64,000 nt of DNA from Semisulcospira habei (GCA_036245525.1 BTPG01000004.1:160778267-160842266), one strand, 5' to 3'; shown: positions 42,980-54,322, numbered from the stretch's first letter. Notes: a model not told the origin generated them from the letters alone. Program-made: numbers and translations.

Positions 42980-44685
42980 AGTTATAAATGTAAAAGGGGT
43001 ATTATATTCTTCTGAGTTATCCGATTTAAAATCACAAATACGAGACTCTCGCTTCTCCTTCTCTCTCTGGAAGAAGGGTGAATAATGTTCTATTGAAGAA
43101 TTATGGGCAATAGTGGAGGCAAGCAAATTGGCCACAGCTTTTTTAATCTGTGACCAAGCTGGCACCATTTCTAAGATGGCCATCAGAAGCTGAGCCACCC
43201 CTGCCCCTAATTCTTCGAACAATCTTCCAGACTTTCTGGGACAGAGTCCTACAAGTTAAGGATTAGACGAAACACCTCCAGGATGCACAGCGTTCACATT
43301 AAAAAATGTTACGGGCCTTCGTCCTCCGTCTTTTAAAGCTTAAAATTTTCACTTGCGACGGATTATAAAAAGCGCGTCACTGAGCAGATTGGCATGTTTT
43401 TTTAGCCCTGCAGCACTCTTCGTTGAACCATGGTACTCTCGGCTTCCGAGGGTTTGATCGATTGTACATTGCTTAACGTCCCAACAGCAACAAGATTTTC
43501 TCAGGATGTGCCTGCACTGCTTGTGAAAAACAAAAAAATAAACAGAATATTGAATGTATGTCGCCAGCCGGTCCAATACATTAAATAAACCTACGACATG
43601 GGGCCTAAATAAAGCTAAGACCATTTAGCAACACACATCCAATATCAAGAGCTACTGGGAGTGCAGACAGTAGGGAGAGTTTAAAAAAGGAAAATACAGG
43701 TGAATGGATCAAGGGTAGACCGAAACACGTGCCCCAGAATAGAGGGGAAAACCCACCCTGTGGGGCTGACCAGGGTGACCCTGGGAACTAAACAGTAGTT
43801 AACCCCACCCAAGTCCCCCAGGGCAGACCCGGTTGGGGAGGCTTCCGAGGGACTGATGTGGAAGTTTTAGGGATGGTTTCACCCGCTACGTCCAACAAAA
43901 TAGAAGTAAAACAAGAAACAGGTTCTTCAGCTGACATGACCACCCCCTCTGTAATACGAGACTGACAGAGGCAGGTTAACAGAGGCCAGTTAGCTTTCTT
44001 GAAATTCCAGCACCCCACTGGTGGATCCTCCTCACAGCTGACCAGTGACAGGACTACTGGGAAGTGGTCACTACCACACAGGTTGTCATGAACCTTCCAG
44101 TCAAAGTCCAGCATGAGAGAAGGATCACACACAGGCCCAACAAGGGAAAGTGCATTTGTTGGCGTGTCTCCAGCCGACGCACGATGGAGACTGCCCGAAA
44201 GATATACTCAGGGGGATAATCCCAATTGTACCGTCTGAGCCACCGCCTTCTATCACATTGTTGAATGCAGGGGAATACTGGCGTAAAGCAGCATGGTGCT
44301 TCGTATATCAACCTGCATGTCAACAGTGGGATAGGGCTCAACGTGACAAGAGCCCATTGATTAGGCCGGTACTCCTAGCCTCCCGTTTAAGTAGAAGTCA
44401 AGGCCAAAGTGGAGGTGTTTCAGCCACCAGGATCCTCTTCTCCCCAACACGGGTCTCCAAGCACGGCAAACACTTGGGATCCAAAGGACCAAAAACTAAT
44501 GAGTATTTTAAAGGACCAATCCAACATGGTAAGACCTGGGTTAGCACAGTTCCTTAAAAACCGGACCAGTGAAAAAGACTGAACAATATATCTGCTGACA
44601 TCAAGTCCTAATCCTGGACAAAGATGGCACCCTTTCGCTAGCCCACTCAGTCAGTGACTGAGGAGACCCATGCTACGTGGAGGTA
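42980..44685 (-). mobile_element. Jockey-like LINE copy 2, internally deleted
   Basis: On the minus strand: 5' UTR (44685-44133) matching 5255-5827 of the first copy, then a direct jump into the endonuclease (SLMLDFDWKVHDNLCGSDHF, at 44132), skipping ORF1 and the start of ORF2. A family A retroposon interrupts at 43453-43839, and the frame resumes with RVPWFNEECCRAKKTCQSAQ (43440 on), decaying around 43000. The deletion junction cacacag/gcccaac shows one or two bases of overlap. Confidence 0.78.
43453..43839 (-). mobile_element. Short retroposon family A, copy 4 (387 bp)
   Basis: Flanked by GGCTTCCGAGGG (43441-43452, 43840-43851). On the minus strand it starts TCCCCAACCGGGTCTGCCC and ends GGACGTTAAGCAATGTA with CAATC tail. 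Full length, like copy 1, and inserted in the same part of the same LINE ORF2. Confidence 0.8.
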
Positions 44686-44689
44686 TTGG

Positions 44690-45880
44690 ATGCTAGTATG
44701 GATACATACAGATATAGACACATCAACCGCCCTCATTCAATGAAAAAGGTGCTTGAATGCATGCAGGTGTATGACCTAGTGGATGTATGGAGGGTGCTTC
44801 ACCCATTAACTAGACAGTACACATGGTGTCATTTTAATTCAGCCCAAAAAGGATGATTGGGCTTCTTTTTTATCTTGAAATGTTTGATGTTAGAGGTTAC
44901 TACGGTGAAAATTGACCCAGGCTATCATTCTGACCACTCGCTTGTATCTGTTGATTTTTTTGCACAGCCTCCTAAGAGAGACAGAACCTTTTGGAAATTT
45001 AATAACTCACTTCTTAAGGACAAGACATATGTGCAAATGATGAAGAAGGTGTTTTTTGGGTCTAAAGAGGCAATATGGACTTTTGGTTTATAATATGGAT
45101 ACTATTGCTAATGCGAGCAGTGACGACATACAATGGTCAAACTTTTTTAAAAAATGTTGTTCCTTGAAACTTGGGGTCGAACCATCTCATATGCCAGTCA
45201 CAAGAAAAAAAGAAAAAAGCAAAAGAGAGGAATCCCTAAAGAAAGAAATTAGAGACTTGGAACATAGTTTGCATGATAATGATATTCCCATGCTTGAGGT
45301 TGAAAAAGAAGAACCTGTGGAGTTGCGTAGGAAAGACGGAGGGCATGATTGTCTGGTCCCGAGCTAAGTGGATACAAGATGGTGAAAAGATATCAAAGTA
45401 TTTTTGCGGTTTAGAAGCAAGGAACTTCGTGAGTAAATCTTTGAATTATTTAGAGAAGGACAATGGTGACGTGATCAATGATATTGTCAAAGAAACCCAA
45501 GCTTTTTATGAGCAGTTGTATGCTTCAAGGGAGGCAGAGTTAGTTGATGTTGACCTCTCCTCTACTATTATAGCACCGTCATTGTCTGACGATCAGAAGA
45601 TGTCCATTGAAGGACCTATTTCAATGGAGGAAGCATTAAAATCATTGAAAAAGATGTGTAAAGTTCTATAAATCTCCATGTTCAGATGGCTTTACCACTT
45701 GGAGAAAATATTTGACTACTTTATGATGTGCTTTTCTACACTCATGTAAGCCAGGTGCCTGATCAACTAATCCTCATAGATTTTGAGAAAGCGTTTGACT
45801 CTGTAGCTTGGTCCTTTTTGGAAAAATGTCTTGATTTTTTCAACTTTGGCCCAGACATTAAGAAAAGGCTGGTGCCAACG
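44690..45880 (+). pseudogene. L1/Tx1-like LINE remnant (endonuclease to early RT)
   Basis: Frames read VYDLVDVWRVLHPLTRQYTW, VKIDPGYHSDHSLVSVDFFA, TFWKFNNSLLKDKTYVQMM, then AKWIQDGEKISKYFCGLEAR, IVKETQAFYEQLYASREAE and finally LIDFEKAFDSVAWSFLEKC (about 45773-45830). These are hallmarks of the L1/Tx1 group. Frameshifts and stops are frequent and the RT core is lost after 45880. Confidence 0.75.
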
Positions 45881-46299
45881 CATGGGGTATAGATGTTTTT
45901 TTTTGCGGCGTTAAATAATCTCTCACAAAACACTCATGGCATGGGTTGAGACAGTGTTTTTAATAGCTCCGTGTTTGGATGTTTGAAATAGCCCTAATTT
46001 AGACTTAAGACTCGAAGATAATTGGGTGGTGTCTTTGTTCAGTTCACACAAATAAAGACGGACACATGGTGCTTCCTGCCATTAGTACTCTGTGGGCTGG
46101 AGTAGCAACAGGAATTCTGAAGAAGAAGAATAGCACAAGCAGCAAAATGTCACTATAAGCTTCATGTCATGGCATCGCTAGTCCCATGACGCTGCGTGCA
46201 CAGTGACGAATTTTATGTTTCACGTCACTCATTCAAACGGCATGCAGCCTCTTCCAGGGCTGACTGTTTTCTTTCACAGAGCCTCTTCCAGGGCTGACT

Positions 46300-46850
46300 G
46301 TTTGATGGGAATATAATGTAGCTCCAAAACTTGCAAAAATAAATAAATTATTATTTTAAAAGTTTAAGAGGTACAAAGCTGGCTAACGAACTCATTCAAT
46401 GTCTTTCTGCAAACTAGCTATATCCAAAATTTCAAGTGCGTATAATAAAAATTATGCACTCGAATGTGGGTCAACAGACTTTCCATAAATGATCATTTAA
46501 CTCTTCAATGAGACATCCAATTGCAGTATGCTTGAAAACGCCTCCGAGACACCCCTTTATTTTCAAGCTTGTACGTGCGCAAATGTTGGAGATTATGATG
46601 TTTACATACAATTGCACACACACACACACACACGGCGCTTTGCACCAAAATGATGTTCAACAGCAAGGTTAGAGTAGCTACATGTGACGTCATTTTTATC
46701 TTGTTACTTCTTCGCTAGACTATGAGACCTGATATGTCCTTTGCATGCTACTAAACCCCAACCCCATCTCAAAGTCTACTGTATTTTCAATACGGTAGAC
46801 AAAAAAGGCACACATTGAATTTGCTTTGAATTTTATTTTATGACTGAAAA
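46300..46850 (+). repeat. Dispersed repeat, copy 1
   Basis: Matches 49140-49690 in inverted orientation and part of 54830-55330. Shared landmarks: aggtacaaagctggctaacg, gaactcattcaatgtc, cttgttacttctt and caatacggtagacaaaaa. CA-microsatellite inside. No ends or coding region defined. Confidence 0.6.
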
Positions 46851-46997
46851 GGTTTTGTTTAAACTGTATGTTCTAATGGTAGGCTGATGAAGACCGCAAG
46901 ATGCAGTCAGAAAGTACCTTGTGAAATAAATTTCAGCAAATCATGACAACGGTGAAAACAGCCAATTGTCACCAAAGGTAGCGTTAACCACACAAAA

Positions 46998-47154
46998 ATA
47001 TTGTTTTGTTTGCTTTGAGCTGGTGGGCCCATGAGTAAGGCTGCTGGTTCCCAAGATATATCTGGACTGGAGGGCCATTTGTACAGCTCCCCATCCTGCT
47101 TTATAAAACGGACATGTACCAGTCCCTGCATGTCGTCAGTCACTTTCACCTACC
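46998..47154 (-). other. Exon-like coding stretch, unidentified
   Basis: After an acceptor-like tgctttggtAG, the minus frame reads VKVTDDMQGLVHVRFIKQDG, ELYKWPSSPDISWEPAALLM. The composition and conserved-looking PSSPDISWEP suggest a real or recent coding segment, perhaps of a transposon protein. I do not recognise the family, and no donor is clear. Confidence 0.25.
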
Positions 47155-47429
47155 AAAGCAGACAGAACAAAAATATTTTGCCATTGATACTGGATATTAC
47201 AATGAACCTGCTTTGAGCAGCCATCCTCATAACAGCTCACCTGTCATGAGAGACCATCATTCAGGTGACTTCAGCCACCCTGAATGATGGTCTTGAATGA
47301 CAAGAGACACCATAGCTAGGTTCCTTAGCAAGTGGATAGGGACACACTGGACAAAAATTAGGTCATACTCTTTCATTCTGGAGGGGGCGCCCACGCAGTT
47401 AGGTCCTCTGGGTCGCTCATGACATTTAT

Positions 47430-48985
47430 GGCTCACATGCAAAGCCAAAGTGAGTCTATGTTCTGGGCCAGTAGTTGTCCATCTGTCATGTCATCTGTCG
47501 TCCGCGATTGTCCATGGTAAACTTTAATGTTGGCATTTTCTTGGAGACTATTGAAGCCACAGTCTTCAAACTTGGCCCAAGGATACTTTGTGGCAAGACC
47601 TTTCTAAACATACCAATTTGAGTGACCTCTCACAAGGTCAAGGTCACAGGGGATCAGAAAATAGGTACAAAATAGATATGCACCTGATATGTCCTTTGCA
47701 TGCTACTAAACAGGCTCTGACCAACCCCATCACGTACCTTTTCAGTAAGATTCTTTATCGTTCGCGCAGATAACGGAATTGGCTTTGTTATGATATGCTA
47801 AGTTAGTTCGGAAGCTTCTAGCAAAGTCGCACGGAGAATAGCGGTCAATTTTTGTTATGTGTAGATTCACTGAGAATAAACCAGAACATTCGAGCAAGGT
47901 CGTGTTGTCTAGTGACCTCGTATGTGTGACATCAAAGTGTAGAGCCGCTCTATTTCTATTTTTAGTCATAGTTTTCTGTGCGCGTGAATTTAGCAGCCAG
48001 TCAGTGTGTTTATGAAAGGTCGTGAACGGTCTGCCATACTCTTGTGCAACGTCATTACACACTGGGATTTGGGGCTGAAATTAGCAGTTGAATTTTTGTA
48101 GACTATTTTAGTTTATTCTAAAAAGTTCTTTTTATTTAATATTTATGAGTTTCAGTTACGTGTTCCGTTCTGATTGGTTGCGTTGTGTGAATTCCTTGGA
48201 TTATTCTGGAAAGTTGTTTTACTATAAAAGATGGTGCTAGGAAGCACGTGTGTACATTGTCATGCATTGTCAGTTGTAGGGACACACAGTTTATCGTAGG
48301 TACGTGACCCATATAGGGTGTACATTGTGAGAGACGCAGCGTAACGGTGGTGTATGTTGTAAAAACGCAGTGTGTCGCCAGTGTTGACATTTTTCAGAGG
48401 AGACATTGTATCAATGTTGGTGCATTTGGGAATGCATTTGTGTGGAGATCGCACCGCTGAAATAAAATAATGTTGAACTGTTACTCCAGTAATTGTCTAC
48501 GACCTTAAGCCACGTGTGACGGGTTGCAGCTGAATGAAGTTTCTTTAAAAAGAACCTTACATGCGTGCGTCTGGTGTGATATCATACAACGACTACGATT
48601 CAACACGTAACAGATACCTGATGGGAAGACTTTTCTATGCATACTAATTTGTTTGATCCCTTGGAAAGGTCAGGGTCACAAGAACTCAGGAAATAGTTTT
48701 TAAAAAAATAGCCATATTTTGACAAAAGATCTTTTTTTCTCAAATACTATTCACAACTTTAAACCCAAACTTGCTATAGAGATGCCTGATGGTAAGACCT
48801 AGCTATGCATACCAATTTGGATGTGCCCTGAGAAAGGTCAAGGGTCACAAGAGGTCGGCATGTGTGGCAGATGTGTGAAAACTGATTAAGTTTTGAAAAA
48901 AACGTGGATTTTGCTGGTGCAAAGGTCACACATGTAGATCGGTCATAAATGTGAGCTATAAGGGCTTTGCCTTTCTTGTCTATTT
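47430..48985 (-). repeat. 160-bp-core element, copy 4, split by an insertion
   Basis: In reverse orientation: 5' module at 48985-48940 (tgtgagctataagggctttg), core units down to 48617, then after the insert (47679-48612) the last core unit and 3' module (cttggagactattgaagcca, gcaaagccaaagtgag) to 47430. Confidence 0.7.
47679..48612. mobile_element. Candidate solo LTR, 934 bp
   Basis: Starts TG and ends CA, with GATA on both sides (47675-47678, 48613-48616), and splits a 160-bp-core element. Inside are a TATA-like box (actataaaag, near 48222) and a polyadenylation signal (aaataaaataa, near 48461), both on the plus strand and in the order expected of an LTR. The first 30 bases also resemble 46731-46757, which weakens the placement of the left end. 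Confidence 0.4.
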
Positions 48986-49139
48986 GTAGAGGATAACCTT
49001 AATAGGACAGCCCCACTGACTCGATATGGTCACGTCTTGCTCTCCGACTATTAAACCTAGAATCTTTAAACTTGGTAGGTTTAGTGCCCATAGGATGACC
49101 TTTCTGAAAATACCTGCTTGAATGACCTTTGGTGAAAGG

Positions 49140-49690
49140 AAAGGTCACAAAAGGGAAATGTTTCAAAAAATGTGCCTTTTTGCTTCACTGTATTCTCATT
49201 TTTGTCTACCATATTAAAAATACGGTAGACTCTGAAATGGAGCTGGTCGAAGCGCATTCCGGAGCATGCACATGACGTTTCTGGCATTCGGGGCAGAAAT
49301 TCTGGCAAAGAAGTAACAAGATAAAAATGACGTCACGTCTAGCTACGCAAACCTTGCTAGAGATTTCTTTTGGGCGCCAAAGCGCTGTGTGTGTGTGTGT
49401 GTGTGTGACAGCGACTAGAGCGTTTGAGGATGGACAAGCTTGAAATTTTAGGATATTGTCCATAAAAGAATTATCTTGACACCTTTTATTCGATTTTTGG
49501 ATTAAAATACTTATTCCCGAGAAAATGTCCTTCACAAAAACCGGTTGATCCACACTGGAGTCCATAGTTTTTTCTTATTCTTACTAGATATTTTTCACAT
49601 AACTAGATAAAAGGGAGATATTCAATGAGTTCATTAACCAGCATTGTACCTCTAGAACTTTTTGAGTGATAATATTAAAAAATTAATATT
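49140..49690 (-). repeat. Dispersed repeat, copy 2 (inverted)
   Basis: Reverse complement aligns with 46300-46850: gaggtacaatgctggttaat, gaactcattgaatatc, cttgttacttctttgc, tacggtagac. A GT microsatellite at 49387-49408 corresponds to the CA run of copy 1. Confidence 0.6.
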
Positions 49691-49754
49691 TTTTTCACAT
49701 TTTGGGGATTAATTTCACAAATTATATGGGTTAATCTTAAAACAATTGAATCTT

Positions 49755-50105
49755 TTTTATGAAAAAAAAAACAATCTTCTCATTAATAATCGCATGATTT
49801 TTCGTATACGGTATTTACATAAGCCTACAGTTTGTCTTGGCTGTCGGGTACAATTAGGTCAAATATTACCTGTATGCCCAAGGTGTGAAAATCAGACAGT
49901 TTTCTGCACCACTTTTTCAGAGTCATTTGTAAAACAACTAACATAACTTTAATTTTTCTTTTAAGAAAAAAATATCTTCTCATTAATACCCTCATGATTT
50001 TTCATAAACAGTGTTTGCATAAGCCTGCTGTTTGTCCCAGCCCTGAGGTAGGATTAGGTCAAATTGTGATCTGTAAGCCCTAGGCGTGAAAATCAGCAAG
50101 AAAAT
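49755..50105. repeat. Diverged tandem duplication, about 215-bp period
   Basis: tcttctcattaata.tc.catgatttttc and cataagcct.c.gtttgtc, ...ggtcaaat, ...ggtgtgaaaatcag occur in the same order from 49775 and from 49976. Confidence 0.6.
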
Positions 50106-50484
50106 TGCAAAGGTGGTTCTCTGATACATCAAATGTTAGTACTGTGGTAAGTGATGTATAACATCGAGTCATCACTATGAACACGGTGTAATGGGATTAA
50201 TGATGCCATGACGTGAAGCTTGATGCGCTATTATTCTTCTTCAGAATAGATATGCTACGCCAGACCACAGAGCTTATGAATTGCGGGAATCACCTTGTGT
50301 CCGTCTTTACTTCTGTGTGCAGGTGTGTGTGGATCAGAGGGTGGGATAGAGTAGAAGGAGATGGATTCCTGTCACAACACGAGCCCACAGAGTGTGCTAA
50401 TGGTGGGCTGGGAAGCGCTGCGTGTCCATCTTTATTTGTGTGCGCCAACGTGTGTCTTGATCAGAGGTTGTCTTAGAGAGAAGG

Positions 50485-50751
50485 TGAGTGAGTGAGTATA
50501 GATTGCTTTACGTCCCGCAAGCGACAAAGGCCTTCTCAGGACGTGCCTGCGCTAAATGAAGAAAAGAACTACAAGAAGCGCAGACAGGAGGGAGAATTTC
50601 AAAAGAAAAATACAGATGAATGGACCAGAAAGACAGAAATACAAACCCCCAAAAGAGTAGAACCCACCTTGCAGGGGTTAGACAAGGTGACCCTAGGAAC
50701 TAAAAAGTAGACAACCCCACCAAGGTCCCCTAGGGCAGACCCGGTGGGGGT
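50485..50751 (-). mobile_element. Short retroposon family B, copy 2 (267 bp)
   Basis: Flanked by TTAGAGAGAAGG (50473-50484, 50752-50763). Starts ACCCCCACCGGGTCTGCCC on the minus strand exactly as copy 1 at 3989-4256, and ends with a CTCACTCAC tail. Nearly identical to copy 1, which suggests recent activity. Confidence 0.82.
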
Positions 50752-50763
50752 TTAGAGAGAAGG

Positions 50764-51770
50764 GAAATGGATCAGCATAATAAGCCTAAAAATATGAACA
50801 ACTCTGAATGTTCCTAAAAGATAACTGATAAATGCATCTGAGCTCCAAACAATATGGGATGAAATCCTCATCTTGTTATATACTAAAATGGTTAGCTTAA
50901 TAAAAACTTAAGAAATTGTTAACAAAAGATTAAAAGTGAGTTTGTAAAGTTTTAGTATTACTATTAGCCGTTTTATGTAAGTCACCTCCCCCTCCCCCCC
51001 ACCCCCCTCCCCCACCCCCTCCCCTCCTCCCCCCCCTCTCCAGAAAGCAGCAAGCGTATATTGTTGCACTTGTAGCAATGTGCCTTGCGTGGGTGGTAGA
51101 CTTTCAATAGTGTTCTTTAGTTTGCTGATGAGTTGTCTTCAGGTCTCATTCACAGTAGTGCGCTGACTCGTTCTGTCACAAACAAGGACAGTGAAGCATT
51201 CCAGAAGCCTGCCAATGTCAACGTACAACCTAGAGAAGTAATTTTTGCCACTCACGCGAACACCTCAGTAACATAAGGCTTCCCATGCGGATCGTTGTCC
51301 ACAGCAGAGAAATGAACTCACAGAATCACTACCCATGAAACTATCCAAAACGGGTAAGGAGATTGGTCTTTCCTCTTCTGGAGCCTGTATGGTACTGATG
51401 TTAAGATATGTTCAGCTCCTGTCTACTCCAAAAGTCACCCATCTGCTACTGTAGAATACATGAAAAGCAGTTGGTAGAACATTCCAATCAGCATGACAGC
51501 AACGTCGGTGTCTGCAGTGTGAAGGCTGAGCCATTCTGCTGCGCGTCCTGTAAATGTCCACTATGCTGGTGCTGGCTTCTTCGTGGTCATTAAAAGGCAT
51601 CCTGCAGACTGCTCCACTATCACAACATTCTGACCAGACAGGATAACCACCCCCTTTACATCTGGTAATTGACTGTTGCAACTTGCCACTATGTCTGTGA
51701 TGAATGCAAAGAGTTCCTTTTGTTTTCTATGTTGTGTAGAAAGTCTATCCACCTTGCAGGGACCCAGCCA
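50764..51770. other. No gene recognised; C-rich tract
   Basis: A C-rich low-complexity stretch lies at about 50985-51045. Open frames on both strands at 51408-51720 lack recognisable motifs. Confidence 0.35.
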
Positions 51771-52200
51771 GCACACCAATATAGGTCCAATATTGGCCCA
51801 ATATTGGCTCAGATATTGGGCCGATATATGGGTGGCAATATTGGTCCAATATTGGAAGCGCAAAATGGCCCATTGTTGGCCCAATATCGGGTAAATGTTG
51901 GCTGCCAAGCTCGATCCATTGTTGGCCCAATATCGGGTGAATGTTGGCTACCGATATAGTGCCAAGCTGGATCCATCCTAGAACCAGTATGGTGAATATT
52001 GGCTGCCAATATAGTGCCAAGATGGATCCATCCTAGGGCCAGGATGGTGAATATTGGCTGCCAATATAGTGCCAAGATGGATCCATCCTAGGGCCAGGAT
52101 GGTGAATATTGGCTGCCAATATAGTGCCATGCTTAATCCATTCTGGTGCCAACATGTAGCAAATATTCTGCCAACCTTTTTCCAACATGAATAGTAGTGT
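51770..52200. repeat. Minisatellite with 55-bp unit and CCAATATTGG-rich flank
   Basis: From 51909 to about 52140 a unit containing gatggatccatcctagggcc and gtgaatattggctgccaat recurs at 51966, 52021, 52076 and 52131 (exact 55-bp spacing; the first interval is 57). The region before it (51775-51880) is built from short ccaatattggc motifs. It is open in several frames, producing spurious proteins. Confidence 0.8.
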
Positions 52201-52446
52201 CCCAGATTTGGATATTGGTAATTTAATCCAGCTTTTTTTCTGAGGAAAAAGACCATCATGCAAACATATATTAATCTGATAGTTATCAAATCAAACGTTC
52301 ATCAAAATATGTAACTCAAAACACAACTTAAAAAGAAAGACCTGAACTCAGATTCACAGTGATGCACAAGTTTAATCTGATTTTCAGTTTTATGAAAAGA
52401 AAACACTAACTATACCGAAATGAAGGACAATGATTATCTCATTTAA

Positions 52447-52645
52447 CCCTTTCCATCCTGATACATTACTGCCTGAAATAATTTTACCATGATAGCTCAA
52501 GAATAGTGCCAGAACAGCTTGGTGCACAGCTCTGTCACCACCCTTGAACTAAAATGGTTGATCTATATATCCTTACCCATAACATACCTTTCACAGGGCA
52601 ATCTGAAGTTTAAAAAAAAATCACCCTCAGGCAGGATTCAATGGA
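52447..52645. mobile_element. TTAA-type MITE
   Basis: TTAA at 52443-52446 and 52646-52649; left end CCCTTTCCATCCTG. Internal motif accatgatagctcaagaata gtgccagaacagcttgg is shared with 28651-28804 and 53032-53226. Confidence 0.5.
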
Positions 52646-53031
52646 TTAATTACATTCCCCCCCCCCCCCCCACACACACACACACAAAAAAGAAACCTGT
52701 CTGTAACAATACACAAAATGTAAAAAAAAAAAAAGCCCACAATTATTGAATTAAGAAAACAATTGTTCTGATACATGACATACAAAAACCATCTCTGAAT
52801 GTACATACACACAGATGTTCAGGTACTGGCAATAGGATCTGTAAACATAACAGATTTTGTACACAGCACATGTTTTACCTGCTCCCATAAATAACTTTCA
52901 TACAGATTAACAGAATATACTGACATAATTCGATTGGAGACTAAATTTCCTCCTAAACATACAGGATTTGGCACAAACAACATTGGTTATGAAAAGAAAG
53001 AAGAGAATCTCATATGAATTGTCCTTATTAA

Positions 53032-53226
53032 CCCTTTTCATCATAATACACACATGCTTGAAATTAATTTGACTATGATAATTCAAGGGTGGTGCCAGAA
53101 TAGCTTGGCACCTGAGACACCAAGCTATTCTGGCACTACCCATAAACTAAAATGGTTAATCTGTCGCAAAATTTGTAATGTAGCCTTCAAGCAAATCTGA
53201 CAAAATCAGCCTCTGGATTGAATGAG
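53032..53226. mobile_element. TTAA-type MITE with internal hairpin
   Basis: TTAA at 53028-53031 and 53227-53230; ends CCCTTTTCATC and (inverted) CTCATTCAATC. A perfect 17-bp inverted repeat, GTGCCAGAATAGCTTGG (53092-53108) and its complement (53120-53136), encloses an 11-base loop. Confidence 0.6.
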
Positions 53227-53231
53227 TTAAA

Positions 53232-53880
53232 AATAGTATCAAATAAAACCTTAAATGTAATGGGGAGGAGGGGGGGGGGGGGGGAGTAAAAGTTCATGCA
53301 TGCAGCCAGTTAGCATTTTAATAACTTGCAACTAAAAGCAGGTTTGCTCTACATTGCTTGAAAGCCCTAAACTAGCCAGTAGCTGCCATCACTTTTCAAA
53401 CAAACACTTCTGCAACAGATGGTTACAAAACATGTATGTCTTATTAAAATGTTATGTGCAACAACAACAAAAAAACATGAGGCAAGCTTAAGTGATCAGG
53501 CAAACTATACTTGTAAAAATAAACAATATGTTTACAAGCATCTTGGCCCGACTGACTTAACAGTGTAGCAAACTGAATATTTGAATCAGAATGAAACTTA
53601 ATATTGCAATCAAAATTAGTTTAATTTTCTTCTGTCATGGACAGTTTAGTTGAAATTAATGTCCAATGTTTGAAGTTGATGTTGCTTTGACCGGAAAAAA
53701 AGTTAATTAAAAATTCTAAGATGGTAGACAGAAATGACAGATCTATACCATATATAACCATTACACAACATATATTTTATAACGTTTCATAACAAAAGAA
53801 ATTGTAGTTTTAACAAAATCACAAAACATGCACTACATTCTAGTTTCTACTTAATATGATAAATCTGATGACAACAGGTA
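53232..53880. other. No gene recognised; G15 tract
   Basis: A G15 run at 53270-53284, otherwise AT-rich sequence without features. Confidence 0.35.
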
Positions 53881-53887
53881 TGATTAA

Positions 53888-53973
53888 CCCTTTGGCTGTC
53901 TGTATTGCACTATAAGTCGCAATGATTCCTGCAGGAATCATCACAATGTCAGGCAGTACTGATAGCCAGAGGG
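53888..53973. mobile_element. TTAA-type mini-MITE, 86 bp
   Basis: TTAA at 53884-53887 and 53974-53977. Imperfect 21-bp inverted ends CCCTTTGGCTGTCTGTATTGC / CCCTCTGGCTATCAGTACTGC. Its right half begins a tandem array (53928-54322). Confidence 0.65.
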
Positions 53974-54322
53974 TTAAGCAGCTTGCAAAGAAACTAAAAT
54001 AAAACTATACTAATCACTGTCAGTCTGTGTCCTGCAGGAATCATCACAATGCCAGGCAGTACTGATAGCCAGAGGGTTTAGCAGCTTGCAGAGAAACTAA
54101 AACTATACTAATCACTGTCAGACTGTGTCCTGCAGGAATCATCACAATGTCAGGCAGTACTGATAGCCAGAGGGTTTAGCAGCTTGCAGAGAAACTAAAA
54201 CTATACTAATCACTGTCAGTCTGTGTCCTACAGGAATCATCACAATGTCAGGCAGTACTGATAGCCAGAGGGTTTAGCAGCTTGCAGAGAAACTAAAACT
54301 ATACTAATTCACTGTCAGTCTG
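53928..54322. repeat. Tandem array, 98-103-bp unit, about four copies
   Basis: Units beginning cctgcaggaatcatcacaat start at 53928, 54031, 54129 and 54227 (the last has cctacagg). Each includes the right half of the mini-MITE (tactgatagccagagggtt) plus agcagcttgcagagaaacta. Confidence 0.8.

Noticed and set aside
43453..43839. Family A copies as the true 3' end of the host Jockey-like LINE
   Set aside because: Exact 12-bp duplications flank each one and the host ORF2 frame resumes on the other side, so they are later insertions.
51561..52289. Multiple overlapping open frames on both strands in the minisatellite
   Set aside because: Repetitive translations (WANIGPIL-type) come from the tandem unit, not from genes.
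53928..54322. Regular repeats as a CRISPR array
   Set aside because: Units are contiguous 98-103-bp tandem repeats without unique spacers, in a eukaryotic genome.
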